Position numbers and translations under genes: made by a program. Below the pieces are notes generated by a model. That model did not search any database, was not told the DNA's origin, and was given only the letters and a program-made list of their open reading frames with translations. From positions 1-38,564 of the forward strand of contig DGSC01000016.1 of assembly GCA_002391275.1 (NCBI GenBank): a DNA stretch of 38,564 bases, written 5' to 3'. Positions 24,198 through 31,740 of the stretch are shown here, piece after piece. This stretch comes from Prevotellaceae bacterium UBA4372 (GTDB lineage Bacteria > Bacteroidota > Bacteroidia > Bacteroidales > Bacteroidaceae). Every line of letters starts with the position of its first letter. Within the stretch, counting starts at the first letter, position 1.

Positions 24198-25421
24198 ATG
24201 ACCATTACCATTCATCGCGGCCTTGACCAGATAGGCGGCTGCATAACTGAGATAAGTACAGCAACGTCCCGCATCTTTGTGGATATGGGGCAGAATCTAC
24301 CAGGCAATGGTGAGAAAACCACACCAGCGCAGGACAAGGAGATGGTGGAAGGGCTGTTCAAGAACAACCCCAAAGCACATGAAGCCGTCATCTATACTCA
24401 TGCACATGAAGATCATATAGGACTCTTTGATTATGTGCCGAAGGGCGTTCCTCAGATGATAGGAGAAGGTGCCAAGGATGTCTTGCTGGAAAAATACAGG
24501 TTGCTGTGCAAAGCTGATGAGGCAGCAGGAAATGACCCTGCTACAAATCTTCGGAAACGAGCAAAGCTAAAACGTTTTAAGACGTGGCCTCGAAGCCGTG
24601 ATCCCAAACCATTCAGCGTTGGCGATATACAGATTACGCCCTTCTTCAACTGCCATTCCATCTATGACTCCTATATGTTTCTGATTGAGGCCGACGGCAA
24701 GCGCGTCTGGCATATGGGCGACTATCGTCAGCACGGCTGGATGGGTGGCAAGTTGCTGCAACTGCTGAGATGGAGAGCCACGAATATCGACACCTTAATT
24801 ACGGAAGGTACAATGCTTGGGCGTGAAGAGGAATGTATCACAGAAAAAGAGGTATCTGAAAAGATGGCCCACGTGATGCGTTCCTTTAAATATGTCTTCG
24901 TATTGACCTCTGCCACTGACATTGAGCGTCTGGCCAGCATCAACATGGCAGCAAGGCAAGTGAACAGGCCTATCTATGTCAGCTCAGGACTTTTAAATGC
25001 AGCAATGAAAATCTTTACTCGTCGTGAAGCGAAGACACTTGGCGACCTGTTCTATTTCAGGCCTCGTTACTATGACGCATTTAAACATTTGGAATCTATG
25101 AAACAACAAGGCTTCGTGATGATCACCAACGTTGGCAAGTTAGCGGACATGGACTATCTTCGCCGTGAGTTGTCGGAGGCTGAGACTTTACTCATCTATT
25201 CCTCATGGGACGGGTACTACAAAGACCCAGAGCAAGTGAGCATCAATCCGATGTATGCTATGTTTCGCGGAGCGTTTCACAACGTAGTAGATATCCACAC
25301 TTCTGGCCATGCCGACCGAAAGACCATCAAGCAGGTCATCGAGACCGTACATCCCAAGGAGGTCATCTGTATTCACAAAGAAAAAGGACAGTCGCTGGAG
25401 TCATTAGGAATACATGATTGA
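24198..25421 (+). CDS. RNase J-like metallo-beta-lactamase-fold hydrolase
   Basis: 407 residues with a complete zinc signature THAHEDHIG (His68, His70, Asp72, His73), HMGDYRQHG as the later metal-ligand region, and DTLITEGTMLGREEE and IHTSGHADRKTIKQV, which resemble RNase J / beta-CASP proteins. It is shorter than cellular RNase J (about 550) and lacks the C-terminal domain. It probably cleaves RNA or another nucleic acid. It follows the DnaE-like gene by 19 nt. Its stop codon TGA is immediately followed, in the same frame, by sequence of the alanine dehydrogenase N-terminus, marking a DNA junction. Confidence 0.85.
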   Translation: MTITIHRGLDQIGGCITEISTATSRIFVDMGQNLPGNGEKTTPAQDKEMVEGLFKNNPKAHEAVIYTHAHEDHIGLFDYVPKGVPQMIGEGAKDVLLEKYRLLCKADEAAGNDPATNLRKRAKLKRFKTWPRSRDPKPFSVGDIQITPFFNCHSIYDSYMFLIEADGKRVWHMGDYRQHGWMGGKLLQLLRWRATNIDTLITEGTMLGREEECITEKEVSEKMAHVMRSFKYVFVLTSATDIERLASINMAARQVNRPIYVSSGLLNAAMKIFTRREAKTLGDLFYFRPRYYDAFKHLESMKQQGFVMITNVGKLADMDYLRRELSEAETLLIYSSWDGYYKDPEQVSINPMYAMFRGAFHNVVDIHTSGHADRKTIKQVIETVHPKEVICIHKEKGQSLESLGIHD

Positions 25422-25457
25422 CTATGGGATATCAAGAACAATGAGAATCGCGTCGGC

Positions 25458-26513
25458 ATGACGCCTTCAGGCGTTGCCGAACTGGTGCGCCACGGACATC
25501 AAGTGGTTGTGCAGCACACGGCAGGCGAGGGTAGTGGCTTTGCCGATGAAGACTATCTTCGCAGCGGCGCCCAGGTGTTGCCGTCCATAGGGGAGGTCTA
25601 CGGCAGTGCCGAAATGATCGTGAAGGTGAAAGAGCCTATTGAGCCGGAGTATGCCTTGGTGCGGCCCGGTCAGTTGCTCTTCACCTATTTCCATTTCGCC
25701 TGCGACCGTCCGCTCACCGATGCCATGCTGGCCAGCCGTGCCGTCTGCCTGGCTTACGAGACCGTTCAGCTCTCCAACGGCACCCTGCCGCTGCTCCTGC
25801 CTATGAGTGAGGTGGCCGGGCGCATGGCAGCCCTCAACGGAGCCTATTATCTTCAGAAGACGAAAGATGGCTCAGGCAAGCTCGTCAGCGGAGTGCCGGG
25901 TGTGAAGCCAGCACGTGTCCTCGTGCTTGGCGGTGGTGTCGTGGGTGAAGCCGCAGCGCGTATGGCTGCCGGCCTCGGTGCCGACGTCACCATAGCCGAT
26001 ATCTCGTTGCCTCGTCTGCGACAGCTGGCTGCAGAGCTGCCCGTGAATGTACGCACGCTCTATTCCACTGAGCATAATATTCGTTTGGAGCTGCCCACGG
26101 CCGACATCGTCATTGGTGCCGTGCTGATTCCCGGTGCCAAGGCTCCGCACCTCATCACACGCGACATGCTTCAGCTGATGCAACGAGGCTCGGTGCTCGT
26201 CGACGTGGCCATCGACCAGGGCGGCTGTTTCGAGACCTCACGTCCCACCACCCACAGCGAACCCGTTTATGACGTCGACGGCATACTCCACTACTGTGTG
26301 GCCAATATCCCCGGCGCTGTGCCCAACACCTCAACCATTGCCCTCACCAACGCCACCCTCCGCTACGCCCTCGCCCTTGCCGACAAGGGCTGGCAGCAAG
26401 CCTGTCGCGACGACGAAGGTCTCCGTCTCGGCCTCAATATCGTCGATGGCCGCATCACCTACAAAGCCGTTGCCGATGCTTTCGACCTCCCCTACACACC
26501 TGTCGAGCTGTAG
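25458..26513 (+). CDS. ald: Alanine dehydrogenase, 5'-truncated
   Basis: NAD-dependent L-alanine/pyruvate interconversion. The body is intact: KVKEP substrate lysine, FHFA catalytic His region, the Rossmann motif VLGGGVVGEAA, and DVAIDQGG. However, homology starts upstream of any start codon: the frame reads LWDIKNNENRVGM directly after the TGA of the preceding gene (25419-25421), and the expected initial residues (of the type MxIGVxKE) are gone. No ATG, GTG or TTG precedes 25458 in this frame. Starting at 25458 removes the Arg of NENRV, which in characterised alanine dehydrogenases binds the pyruvate carboxylate. It is thus probably inactive or expressed in an unusual way. The 3' end is normal. 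Confidence 0.85.
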   Translation: MTPSGVAELVRHGHQVVVQHTAGEGSGFADEDYLRSGAQVLPSIGEVYGSAEMIVKVKEPIEPEYALVRPGQLLFTYFHFACDRPLTDAMLASRAVCLAYETVQLSNGTLPLLLPMSEVAGRMAALNGAYYLQKTKDGSGKLVSGVPGVKPARVLVLGGGVVGEAAARMAAGLGADVTIADISLPRLRQLAAELPVNVRTLYSTEHNIRLELPTADIVIGAVLIPGAKAPHLITRDMLQLMQRGSVLVDVAIDQGGCFETSRPTTHSEPVYDVDGILHYCVANIPGAVPNTSTIALTNATLRYALALADKGWQQACRDDEGLRLGLNIVDGRITYKAVADAFDLPYTPVEL

Positions 26514-26545
26514 CGTCACAGTAGTCCTGCGATACCGCTCATGCC

Positions 26546-26665
26546 TCAGCAACCGCTAAAGGCGGCAACGATGATGATGAATACAATGATGACGGCGACA
26601 ATGGTAGTACAACCACCGTTGCCGCCGCCACCGTTTGAATAGCCGCCGCCCGACGTGCTGTCTCC
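26546..26665 (-). other. Open 39-codon Gly-rich/membrane tail after the DUF2442-HTH stop
   Basis: Directly after the TAA of the DUF2442-HTH gene, the same frame stays open for 39 codons. It encodes a GGGYSNGGGGNGG linker and a strongly hydrophobic segment TTIVAVIIVFIIIVAAFSGC before TGA. No usual start codon lies inside it. It looks like a membrane anchor either cut off by a stop mutation, reached by readthrough, or left from an older small gene. Confidence 0.45.
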
Positions 26666-27118
26666 TTATGCCTCTGCCACCATCGTAGGTTCCGATTCAC
26701 TGTCAGTCGGATAAGCGCCAATCTCCATAAACTCCTTGCCTATCTTCCTTATCTCAGAAAGAATCAGCTGTGTGCGTTCCGCGGACGGTTTCTTGAAACC
26801 ATTAATGTAGTTTCGAAGTAATGTTGGGTTCATACCAATTCTGCGAGCAAATTCAGCTACATTAATTTCGCGGTGAGTGAGAAAAAAACGCTGTAATATA
26901 GTTGGTTCAGCATCTTCATACTCAAAACTCTCAAAACTGATGTCCTCGTCAAGATTGCGCCAATGAATGCCGTCGAAGCCAAATGTATACTTGCCTCGCT
27001 CGTCGTCATCAGCCTGTCGCAGCTTAGGATACCACAGCAACGACTGCTTGTACTCGCGCCCAGTTTCGTCTTTGCCGTATATGTAGTCGGCATCAAACCA
27101 AATATCCTTAATCTTCAT
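26666..27118 (-). CDS. DUF2442-HTH protein, partner of DUF4160
   Basis: 150 residues from ATG 27118. The N-terminal half (KIKDIWFDADYIYGKDETG, YTFGFDGIHWRNLDEDISFE) is a DUF2442 domain. The C-terminal half is an HTH of the XRE type (NVAEFARRIGMNPTLLRNYI, NGFKKPSAERTQ). It is 13 nt downstream of a DUF4160 gene; these two families are frequent neighbours and are suspected toxin-antitoxin-like modules. The HTH suggests that this protein binds DNA and regulates the pair. Upstream in-frame ATG 27139 is less likely because it would overlap the DUF4160 gene. Confidence 0.8.
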   Translation of the reverse strand: MKIKDIWFDADYIYGKDETGREYKQSLLWYPKLRQADDDERGKYTFGFDGIHWRNLDEDISFESFEYEDAEPTILQRFFLTHREINVAEFARRIGMNPTLLRNYINGFKKPSAERTQLILSEIRKIGKEFMEIGAYPTDSESEPTMVAEA

Positions 27119-27131
27119 ACAACGTCTTCTT

Positions 27132-27368
27132 TTAATCAAAATATTCTTTCCAACGCATCACTATCAGATCTGCATTCTCGTCAATGACCTTCTTTATCTT
27201 CTTATAGTCATTAGTCTTGATTTTTTGTCTTTCAGACAATTCGAAATCAGTTCCATTCCAAACGAATTTAGCCATACCTCCATTACCTTCTACATGTACG
27301 TGTAGGGGCTCATGCTCTTTGCTGTAAAAGAAGAACGAGAATCCATGAAATCTAAATACTTCAGGCAT
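27132..27368 (-). CDS. DUF4160-family protein
   Basis: A small protein, 78 residues from ATG 27368 (MPEVFRFHGFSFFFYSKEHE). Alternative in-frame ATGs at 27386 and 27401 would add 6 or 11 residues; the family usually starts near MPEV/MPTI. It carries the family hallmark EHEPLHVHVEG followed by KFVWNGTDFEL and a basic helix. It is first in a two-gene unit with the DUF2442-HTH gene; a CACCTTTG box close upstream resembles the TAnnTTTG promoter with one change. Molecular function unknown. Confidence 0.8.
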   Translation of the reverse strand: MPEVFRFHGFSFFFYSKEHEPLHVHVEGNGGMAKFVWNGTDFELSERQKIKTNDYKKIKKVIDENADLIVMRWKEYFD

Positions 27369-27625
27369 ATTACCATTCTTTATCATATTAATGTGCTGCA
27401 AAGGTGGGAATTATTTCCGATACCTGCAAACTTTTCGCCACTTTTCTTTTCACGCCATCACTTTTTCCCTCCTATTCCCGTATTCTCCCCTTATCATCGG
27501 GAACTCTTTGTCACCGAAGACAGGCGTTTTAGATTGACAAACAAAGGCTTATTATAATTCTTTCACCACTTTCGAGAAGACTTCGTAGAAGATGACTGTT
27601 TGACGGAGCATCCATTATAGCGCCT

Positions 27626-28735
27626 TTATTTTGCTCCTTTTCTTCTATTACAATCTCTACATAACATCTGGCAGTTATCGGCCGTTGTCACTCCACCTTC
27701 GGCCCAAGGTGTGATATGGTCGCCTTCCATTTCTTCCAGTTCGTAGTGTTTACCGCATAGGGGACAGATACCCCGCTGTCGTTCATAGGCTTCGCGCTTC
27801 TGTTTCTTGTCGAAGGTTCGGAAACTTAGGTCTCGGAGGTCGCCGCTGAGGACATAGCTGTAGATGCCCGGTTTCTTCATTATTTCGTCGTCCTCCATAA
27901 GGTCGTGGATACGCTGTTCCAGCTCGGCAGTCTCGTAAATCTGTTCGTGGTAGGTGTCGTATAGTAGCCCCCAATCAAGCCCCTTCATCTCCTTCCTATA
28001 TATAATAAAGGTGGAGCGCACCCAAGTCACGACCGCCGAGAAGTAAGCCCACAGTTGGTTGGCGTTAGCATCGTTCTGATGCAGCGACATATATTCGCTC
28101 ACCTCCTTGATACCATCTCTGCGAGCAGCCCAGTGAAGAACGGTTGACAGGTAAGCCTGCTCAATCGCATTACCGCTTAGTAGGTCGCTGGCCATTTTAT
28201 AGGCAGGACAGCCGTTTTTGGAGAAATAGCGACGAGCATCGCTGATGAACGGCCCCACGTATATTGCATTCAGTAGCTCTTGGTCTAACAGCCGTTCGCC
28301 GGCAATATTGATAACACGGAACCAGTCTAGCTTCTCCTTATCCGTACCCGTACAGAAATAAACAGAGAGCTCATAGTCCAAGAAACGTTCCTTCTCTTCA
28401 TTCGTCAGCGAAGCGTAGAACAACACACCGCGCTCAGGGTCAACGATGTTGAAGTCGTGGTAACGGAATTCACAAATGCTAAGTGTACGCTGCTGGCCAT
28501 CAATCATCTCGTAACGGTCTACGCCCACAACACTCCAGTACATGATGTTGAGCGGGAAGCCATTTAGAATAGTGTTGACCACTGCCTGTTTCTGTTTCAA
28601 GTCGTAGCGGAACTCGCGCTGATAGGGTGGTCTGATGTCCAGTCGTCCGCCATAACCCCACACACCTTTGTCGGCATCGTTCTCGTAACCTGTTACTAGG
28701 TCGCGAATACGTATTGATTGCAGTTTGATTTCCAT
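27626..28735 (-). CDS. DUF262-HNH nuclease, partner of the adenine methylase
   Basis: 369 residues. The N-terminal DUF262 (ParB/GmrS-like) domain has PPYQRE at 36-41 and DGQQRT at 79-84, typical of a nucleotide-dependent, phosphodiesterase-like core. The helical middle is followed by a C-terminal HNH domain: CPLCGKHYELEEMEGDHITP, then NCQMLCRDCNRRKGAK. This is the GmrSD-like arrangement found in phage-restriction systems. It starts one nucleotide after the methylase stop codon, so the two are coupled. It is probably a restriction enzyme whose target methylation is set by the upstream methylase, although GmrSD-type proteins can also act on modified DNA. Confidence 0.9.
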   Translation of the reverse strand: MEIKLQSIRIRDLVTGYENDADKGVWGYGGRLDIRPPYQREFRYDLKQKQAVVNTILNGFPLNIMYWSVVGVDRYEMIDGQQRTLSICEFRYHDFNIVDPERGVLFYASLTNEEKERFLDYELSVYFCTGTDKEKLDWFRVINIAGERLLDQELLNAIYVGPFISDARRYFSKNGCPAYKMASDLLSGNAIEQAYLSTVLHWAARRDGIKEVSEYMSLHQNDANANQLWAYFSAVVTWVRSTFIIYRKEMKGLDWGLLYDTYHEQIYETAELEQRIHDLMEDDEIMKKPGIYSYVLSGDLRDLSFRTFDKKQKREAYERQRGICPLCGKHYELEEMEGDHITPWAEGGVTTADNCQMLCRDCNRRKGAK

Positions 28736-28736
28736 T

Positions 28737-29783
28737 TTATTTCTTTCTGCGGATTATTAGACGGCCATATGGTAAACTAACTTTACCGTCCTTTATAATA
28801 TACAATGAATTCATATTTGCCGTTACATGCGCCATATTACCTTGCCGACGTAGTTGATCAATAGTTGCCTGTCCCATTGTTCCAACACCAGCTGCTCTGC
28901 ACCAGTCCGTGTCACTGGTGTTGCCAACAATCTCAAACTGATCTGGATTATACTTGTCCAGAAAAGTGATAGGAACACCCATTAGTCCATAATAACCATC
29001 GGGAATTAGTTCAGTTTTACTTACCTCTATTGCGTTGTAATTGGCATAATAAGGATATTCTTCCTCAGAATAATGTTTGTATAGAATAAGCTTTTCGTGA
29101 CGTTTTTTGATATCAAGATTGGTGAACCAATGTACGCCGGACACACGAATCATTCCTTTTCTGTGGTCACCCGCAGCTGCTCTGTCCTCATATTCAGAAA
29201 TGAAATGGCCGGCTCCACCTTTAAAGCCGTAACCAAGCCAAAGCTTGTTCTGCATCATTAAAGGAAAAATTTCTTTATATTTAACTGCATTCTGATGTCC
29301 TATAATTAAGAACTTCTTATCGTACTCTATCAACTGAGCCACATACTCCCTGAATAGCGAGAATGGAGGATTCGTTACCACAATATCAGCCTGTTTCAAC
29401 AACTCTATGCATTCAGGACTGCGGAAGTCTCCATTCCCCTTTAGGGGATGAATACCAATTTCCGCTGGATCGGGAATGTTGTTGCCGTTCTTGTCGCCAT
29501 CGTATATAAGGTAAATTGCCTGTTCACATCCATTCTGGCTGAACAGGTCCATATTCTGATTTTTGTAGCACGTAGTAATGAGCCGTTTCAAACCTAAGAA
29601 CTCGAAGTTGTAGGCGAAGTACGTGAAGAAGTTGCTTACTCGCGGGTCGTCGCAGTTGCACAGCACCGTCTTGCCTCGGAAGTGCTCCCGATAGTGCCGT
29701 AACTCATTATTGATGTCCTCCAGCTGCGTGTAGAACTCATCCTTCTTAGCCGTCTTTGCGGCATTAAGGTTTTTGTTAGCCAT
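28737..29783 (-). CDS. EcoRI-methylase-family adenine DNA methyltransferase
   Basis: 348 residues. The catalytic NPPF motif lies at 138-141 (ADIVVTNPPFSLFREY), and KTVLCNCDDPRVSNFFTYFA is typical of the EcoRI-methylase family. It should transfer a methyl group from S-adenosylmethionine to N6 of adenine. It is the first gene of a two-gene restriction-modification-like unit with the DUF262-HNH gene. Its start codon lies 2 nt inside of an 11-bp inverted repeat (29786-29828), and a long, structured non-coding leader precedes it. ATG 29783 is the first good start (MANKNLNAAKTAKKDEFYTQ). Recognition sequence unknown. Confidence 0.92.
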   Translation of the reverse strand: MANKNLNAAKTAKKDEFYTQLEDINNELRHYREHFRGKTVLCNCDDPRVSNFFTYFAYNFEFLGLKRLITTCYKNQNMDLFSQNGCEQAIYLIYDGDKNGNNIPDPAEIGIHPLKGNGDFRSPECIELLKQADIVVTNPPFSLFREYVAQLIEYDKKFLIIGHQNAVKYKEIFPLMMQNKLWLGYGFKGGAGHFISEYEDRAAAGDHRKGMIRVSGVHWFTNLDIKKRHEKLILYKHYSEEEYPYYANYNAIEVSKTELIPDGYYGLMGVPITFLDKYNPDQFEIVGNTSDTDWCRAAGVGTMGQATIDQLRRQGNMAHVTANMNSLYIIKDGKVSLPYGRLIIRRKK

Positions 29784-29785
29784 AT

Positions 29786-29828
29786 CGATTGATAGTCAGT
29801 TTATAAACGTGGCATCAACTATCAATCG
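29786..29828 (-). promoter_or_regulatory. Inverted repeat just before the methylase start
   Basis: CGATTGATAGT at 29786-29796 and ACTATCAATCG at 29818-29828 are perfect 11-bp inverted arms. GTTTATAAAC, a perfect palindrome, lies between them. It could be an operator for autoregulation, or form a hairpin that hides the methylase start. Confidence 0.6.
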
Positions 29829-29860
29829 CTAACGCACAAAGAAAGCGTGATGCTTCTTAT

Positions 29861-30049
29861 GCGTTAAGCTTCGGGGCAATGCGTCGGAATGCCTTGGAAC
29901 CCCTGACCTGTCAAAGAATGCATCACGCGTTTAACGTGAGCATTGCTGTTATCGACAGGTCTAGGGTATCATTCCAGATACCCCTTCCTCTATTATTTCA
30001 GTGGCGTTTTATTCCAATTAATGTTTCCGACGCATTTTTGGCTTAACGC
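29861..30049. other. Nested-stem structured element in the methylase leader
   Basis: Perfect complementary pairs are nested: 29861-29869 with 30041-30049 (GCGTTAAGC), and 29879-29889 with 30025-30035 (ATGCGTCGGAA). Two further stems lie inside: 29905-29912 with 29954-29961 (GACCTGTC), and 29964-29970 with 29977-29983 (GGGTATC). A fifth pair, 29845-29853 with 29920-29928 (GCGTGATGC), would cross the others. There is no long coding frame. It may be a structured RNA, a leader, or a MITE-like insertion. Confidence 0.55.
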
Positions 30050-30550
30050 GAAATAATAGCAAATGCTTTTCTTTTTCCAATAAGATGATGAAAGGGAGCC
30101 ATCGCTATGGCTTTTGTGTCGGCATACGGCCGAGAGAGTGCCCTTCGGGCACAAAGATAATGATAATTTGCGAATGGGTGCTTCTTGATGAGTTTTTTTT
30201 CGTAAAAGGGTTGGAAAAAGGTGGGGGAGCGGTGGGCTTTTGCTTTCGCTTGTTCATCCTTCAGGCGTTAAGAAGTAGAGACGAACGCGAGGGGAGTGAG
30301 CCTCGATGAGGAGTCACTAAAGGGGCAAGGGCTCAGACCATAATCTTCTGAACAAACAGTATCTTCCATTATATCCTTCGCCAACTCAATCAAAACTAAT
30401 CTGTCTGTCCTGTAGCTGTTTGTTGATGGTCGGCTGTTTCATTCGGTTTGTGTGGTTATGTGGTGAAGGAAGCCCGGTGCTTTTCCAGTAGCACACCTAA
30501 AATAACGGTAAACCGATAGATTCTCTTCGTGTTTCTAAGCTCCAGTTAGT
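30050..30550. other. Non-coding stretch between methylase leader and nitroreductase
   Basis: I see no convincing gene in it. It contains a small UUCG-type hairpin at 30139-30152 (GTGCCC/GGGCAC), next to a minus-strand -7-like box TATCTTTG (30159-30152) that could start the methylase transcript, leaving a leader of about 370 nt. The rest is mixed sequence without clear repeats. Confidence 0.4.
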
Positions 30551-30558
30551 TTTTTTTG

Positions 30559-30566
30559 TACCTTTG
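30559..30566 (+). promoter_or_regulatory. -7 box of the nitroreductase gene
   Basis: TACCTTTG fits TAnnTTTG and lies 25 nt before the chosen start. No good -33 TTTG is visible at the usual distance. Confidence 0.5.
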
Positions 30567-30591
30567 TGTCGATAACAATGAAAGGAGTGAT

Positions 30592-31095
30592 ATGGCAATG
30601 AATTTTTTAGAACTCGTAAAGAACAGGTACAGCTGCAGGGCATATAAGTCTCTTGCAGTGGAATCGGAGAAGCTGGATTACATCATGGAATGTGTCCGCT
30701 ATGCTCCTTCTGCAGTAAACAAACAACCATGGAAGTTCCACTTCGTCACTGAGGAAGAGGATAAAGCCAAGTTGCAGCAATGCTACAACCGCGAATGGTT
30801 CCAGTTGGCACCCATGTACATCATAGCTTCCATCTTGCATGATGAAGAGTGGGTGAGGGCCGACGGCAAGCCTCATGGCAACATAGACATAGCCATCGCC
30901 GTTGAGCATCTCTGTCTGGCAGCTACAGAGCAGGGGCTGGCAACCTGCTGGGTATGCAATTTCGATGTCCCACTGTGTCGTCAACTTTTTAATATCCCTG
31001 AGAATGAAGAGCCTGCCGTTCTCATTCCCATAGGCTATGCGGCTGATGATGCCAAAGAAAAGAAACGGAAAGGCATCGAGGAAATAAAAAGTTAA
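30592..31095 (+). CDS. Nitroreductase-family flavoprotein
   Basis: 167 residues from ATG 30592, which has AAAGGAG at the right distance. The FMN-binding nitroreductase fold is clear: the N-terminal VKNRYSCRAYKSLAV (FMN phosphate contact), RYAPSAVNKQPWKFHFV, and the later CLAATEQGLATCWVCNFD and PIGYAAD. It is a short, single-domain type that would use NAD(P)H to reduce nitro compounds, quinones or flavins. Natural substrate unknown. It is monocistronic, followed by a repeat-rich non-coding block. Confidence 0.9.
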   Translation: MAMNFLELVKNRYSCRAYKSLAVESEKLDYIMECVRYAPSAVNKQPWKFHFVTEEEDKAKLQQCYNREWFQLAPMYIIASILHDEEWVRADGKPHGNIDIAIAVEHLCLAATEQGLATCWVCNFDVPLCRQLFNIPENEEPAVLIPIGYAADDAKEKKRKGIEEIKS

Positions 31096-31179
31096 GAATA
31101 GCCGTAAGTATTACCGTCCGTTAATTTATTCAACTGCTGTCCGCTTATAAGTAAAACAGGACACGCGCCCAGCAACTTT

Positions 31180-31249
31180 GATTATTCCATGACCTTGGAA
31201 CAATCATTCCATGACCATTGAATGATTGTTCCAAGGTCATGGAATAATC
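31180..31249. repeat. Perfect 30-bp inverted repeat (hairpin)
   Basis: 31180-31209 (starting GATTATTCCATGACC) is the perfect reverse complement of 31220-31249, with a 10-nt loop CATGACCATT. There is no T-run, so it is not a standard terminator. Confidence 0.9.
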
Positions 31250-31355
31250 GTCACACCTGTATGTGTCGCGGTCTTTAACCAAGGCTAAACGCTTAAGGGA
31301 CTTGGCTTCTTGACCTCAACGTCGGGGGATGATTCACATTTTTTCGAGGACAGCC

Positions 31356-31580
31356 GCCTGAAAGTATCAGAAGGAACTTGCTAAAACGCCTTTCGAACTC
31401 TCGGATTCTGCGATGATGTCGCCTGAAAGTATGCGGAGGAACTTATTAAACGCCTTTCCAACTCTCGGATTCTGTGGATGATGTCGTCTGAAAGTATGCG
31501 GAGGAACTTATTAAAACGCCTTCCCAACTCTCGGATTTTGCGGATGATGTTGCCTGAAGGTATGCGGAGGCACTTGTAAA
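31356..31580. repeat. 65-66-bp tandem repeat array
   Basis: Units start at 31356, 31421, 31486 and 31552 (GCCTGAAAGTAT, then GGAGGAACTT, AACGCCTTTC, CTCTCGGATTCTG). There are three full units and a partial one. An antisense frame across it encodes a 22-residue periodic peptide, but its periodicity simply mirrors the DNA repeat and I do not call it a gene. Confidence 0.85.
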
Positions 31581-31740
31581 ACAAAAGAAGTCGTGAACAA
31601 GGAGGTTAAGCGGCCATGCGGCCAATAGCCCAATGCTTTGACGTGCTGGAGCTGATAGCTATTGTTATTTTCGTCAGCCGAATTACTGATTCTGGCTCTA
31701 TTTGGCGGACGGTAATCGTCACAAAAAGTGGCAATTACTC

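Larger units (their letters stand above)
31110..31716. repeat. Non-coding block bounded by 11-bp inverted repeats
   Basis: ATTACCGTCCG at 31110-31120 is the exact reverse complement of 31706-31716. The 607-bp block between nitroreductase and GNAT genes has no credible gene. It contains the 30-bp hairpin at 31180-31249 and the tandem array at 31356-31580. This may be a non-autonomous mobile element or a coincidence of short repeats. Confidence 0.45.

Noticed and set aside
30085..30309. A 74-codon plus-strand frame between the methylase and nitroreductase genes
   Set aside because: Biased composition, no family resemblance, and no ribosome-binding site or promoter in that direction.
31356..31584. 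Minus-strand frame encoding a periodic RIRELxRR peptide; also considered as a CRISPR array
   Set aside because: The peptide periodicity only reflects the 65-66-bp DNA tandem repeat. Units are contiguous with no unique spacers, so it is not CRISPR.
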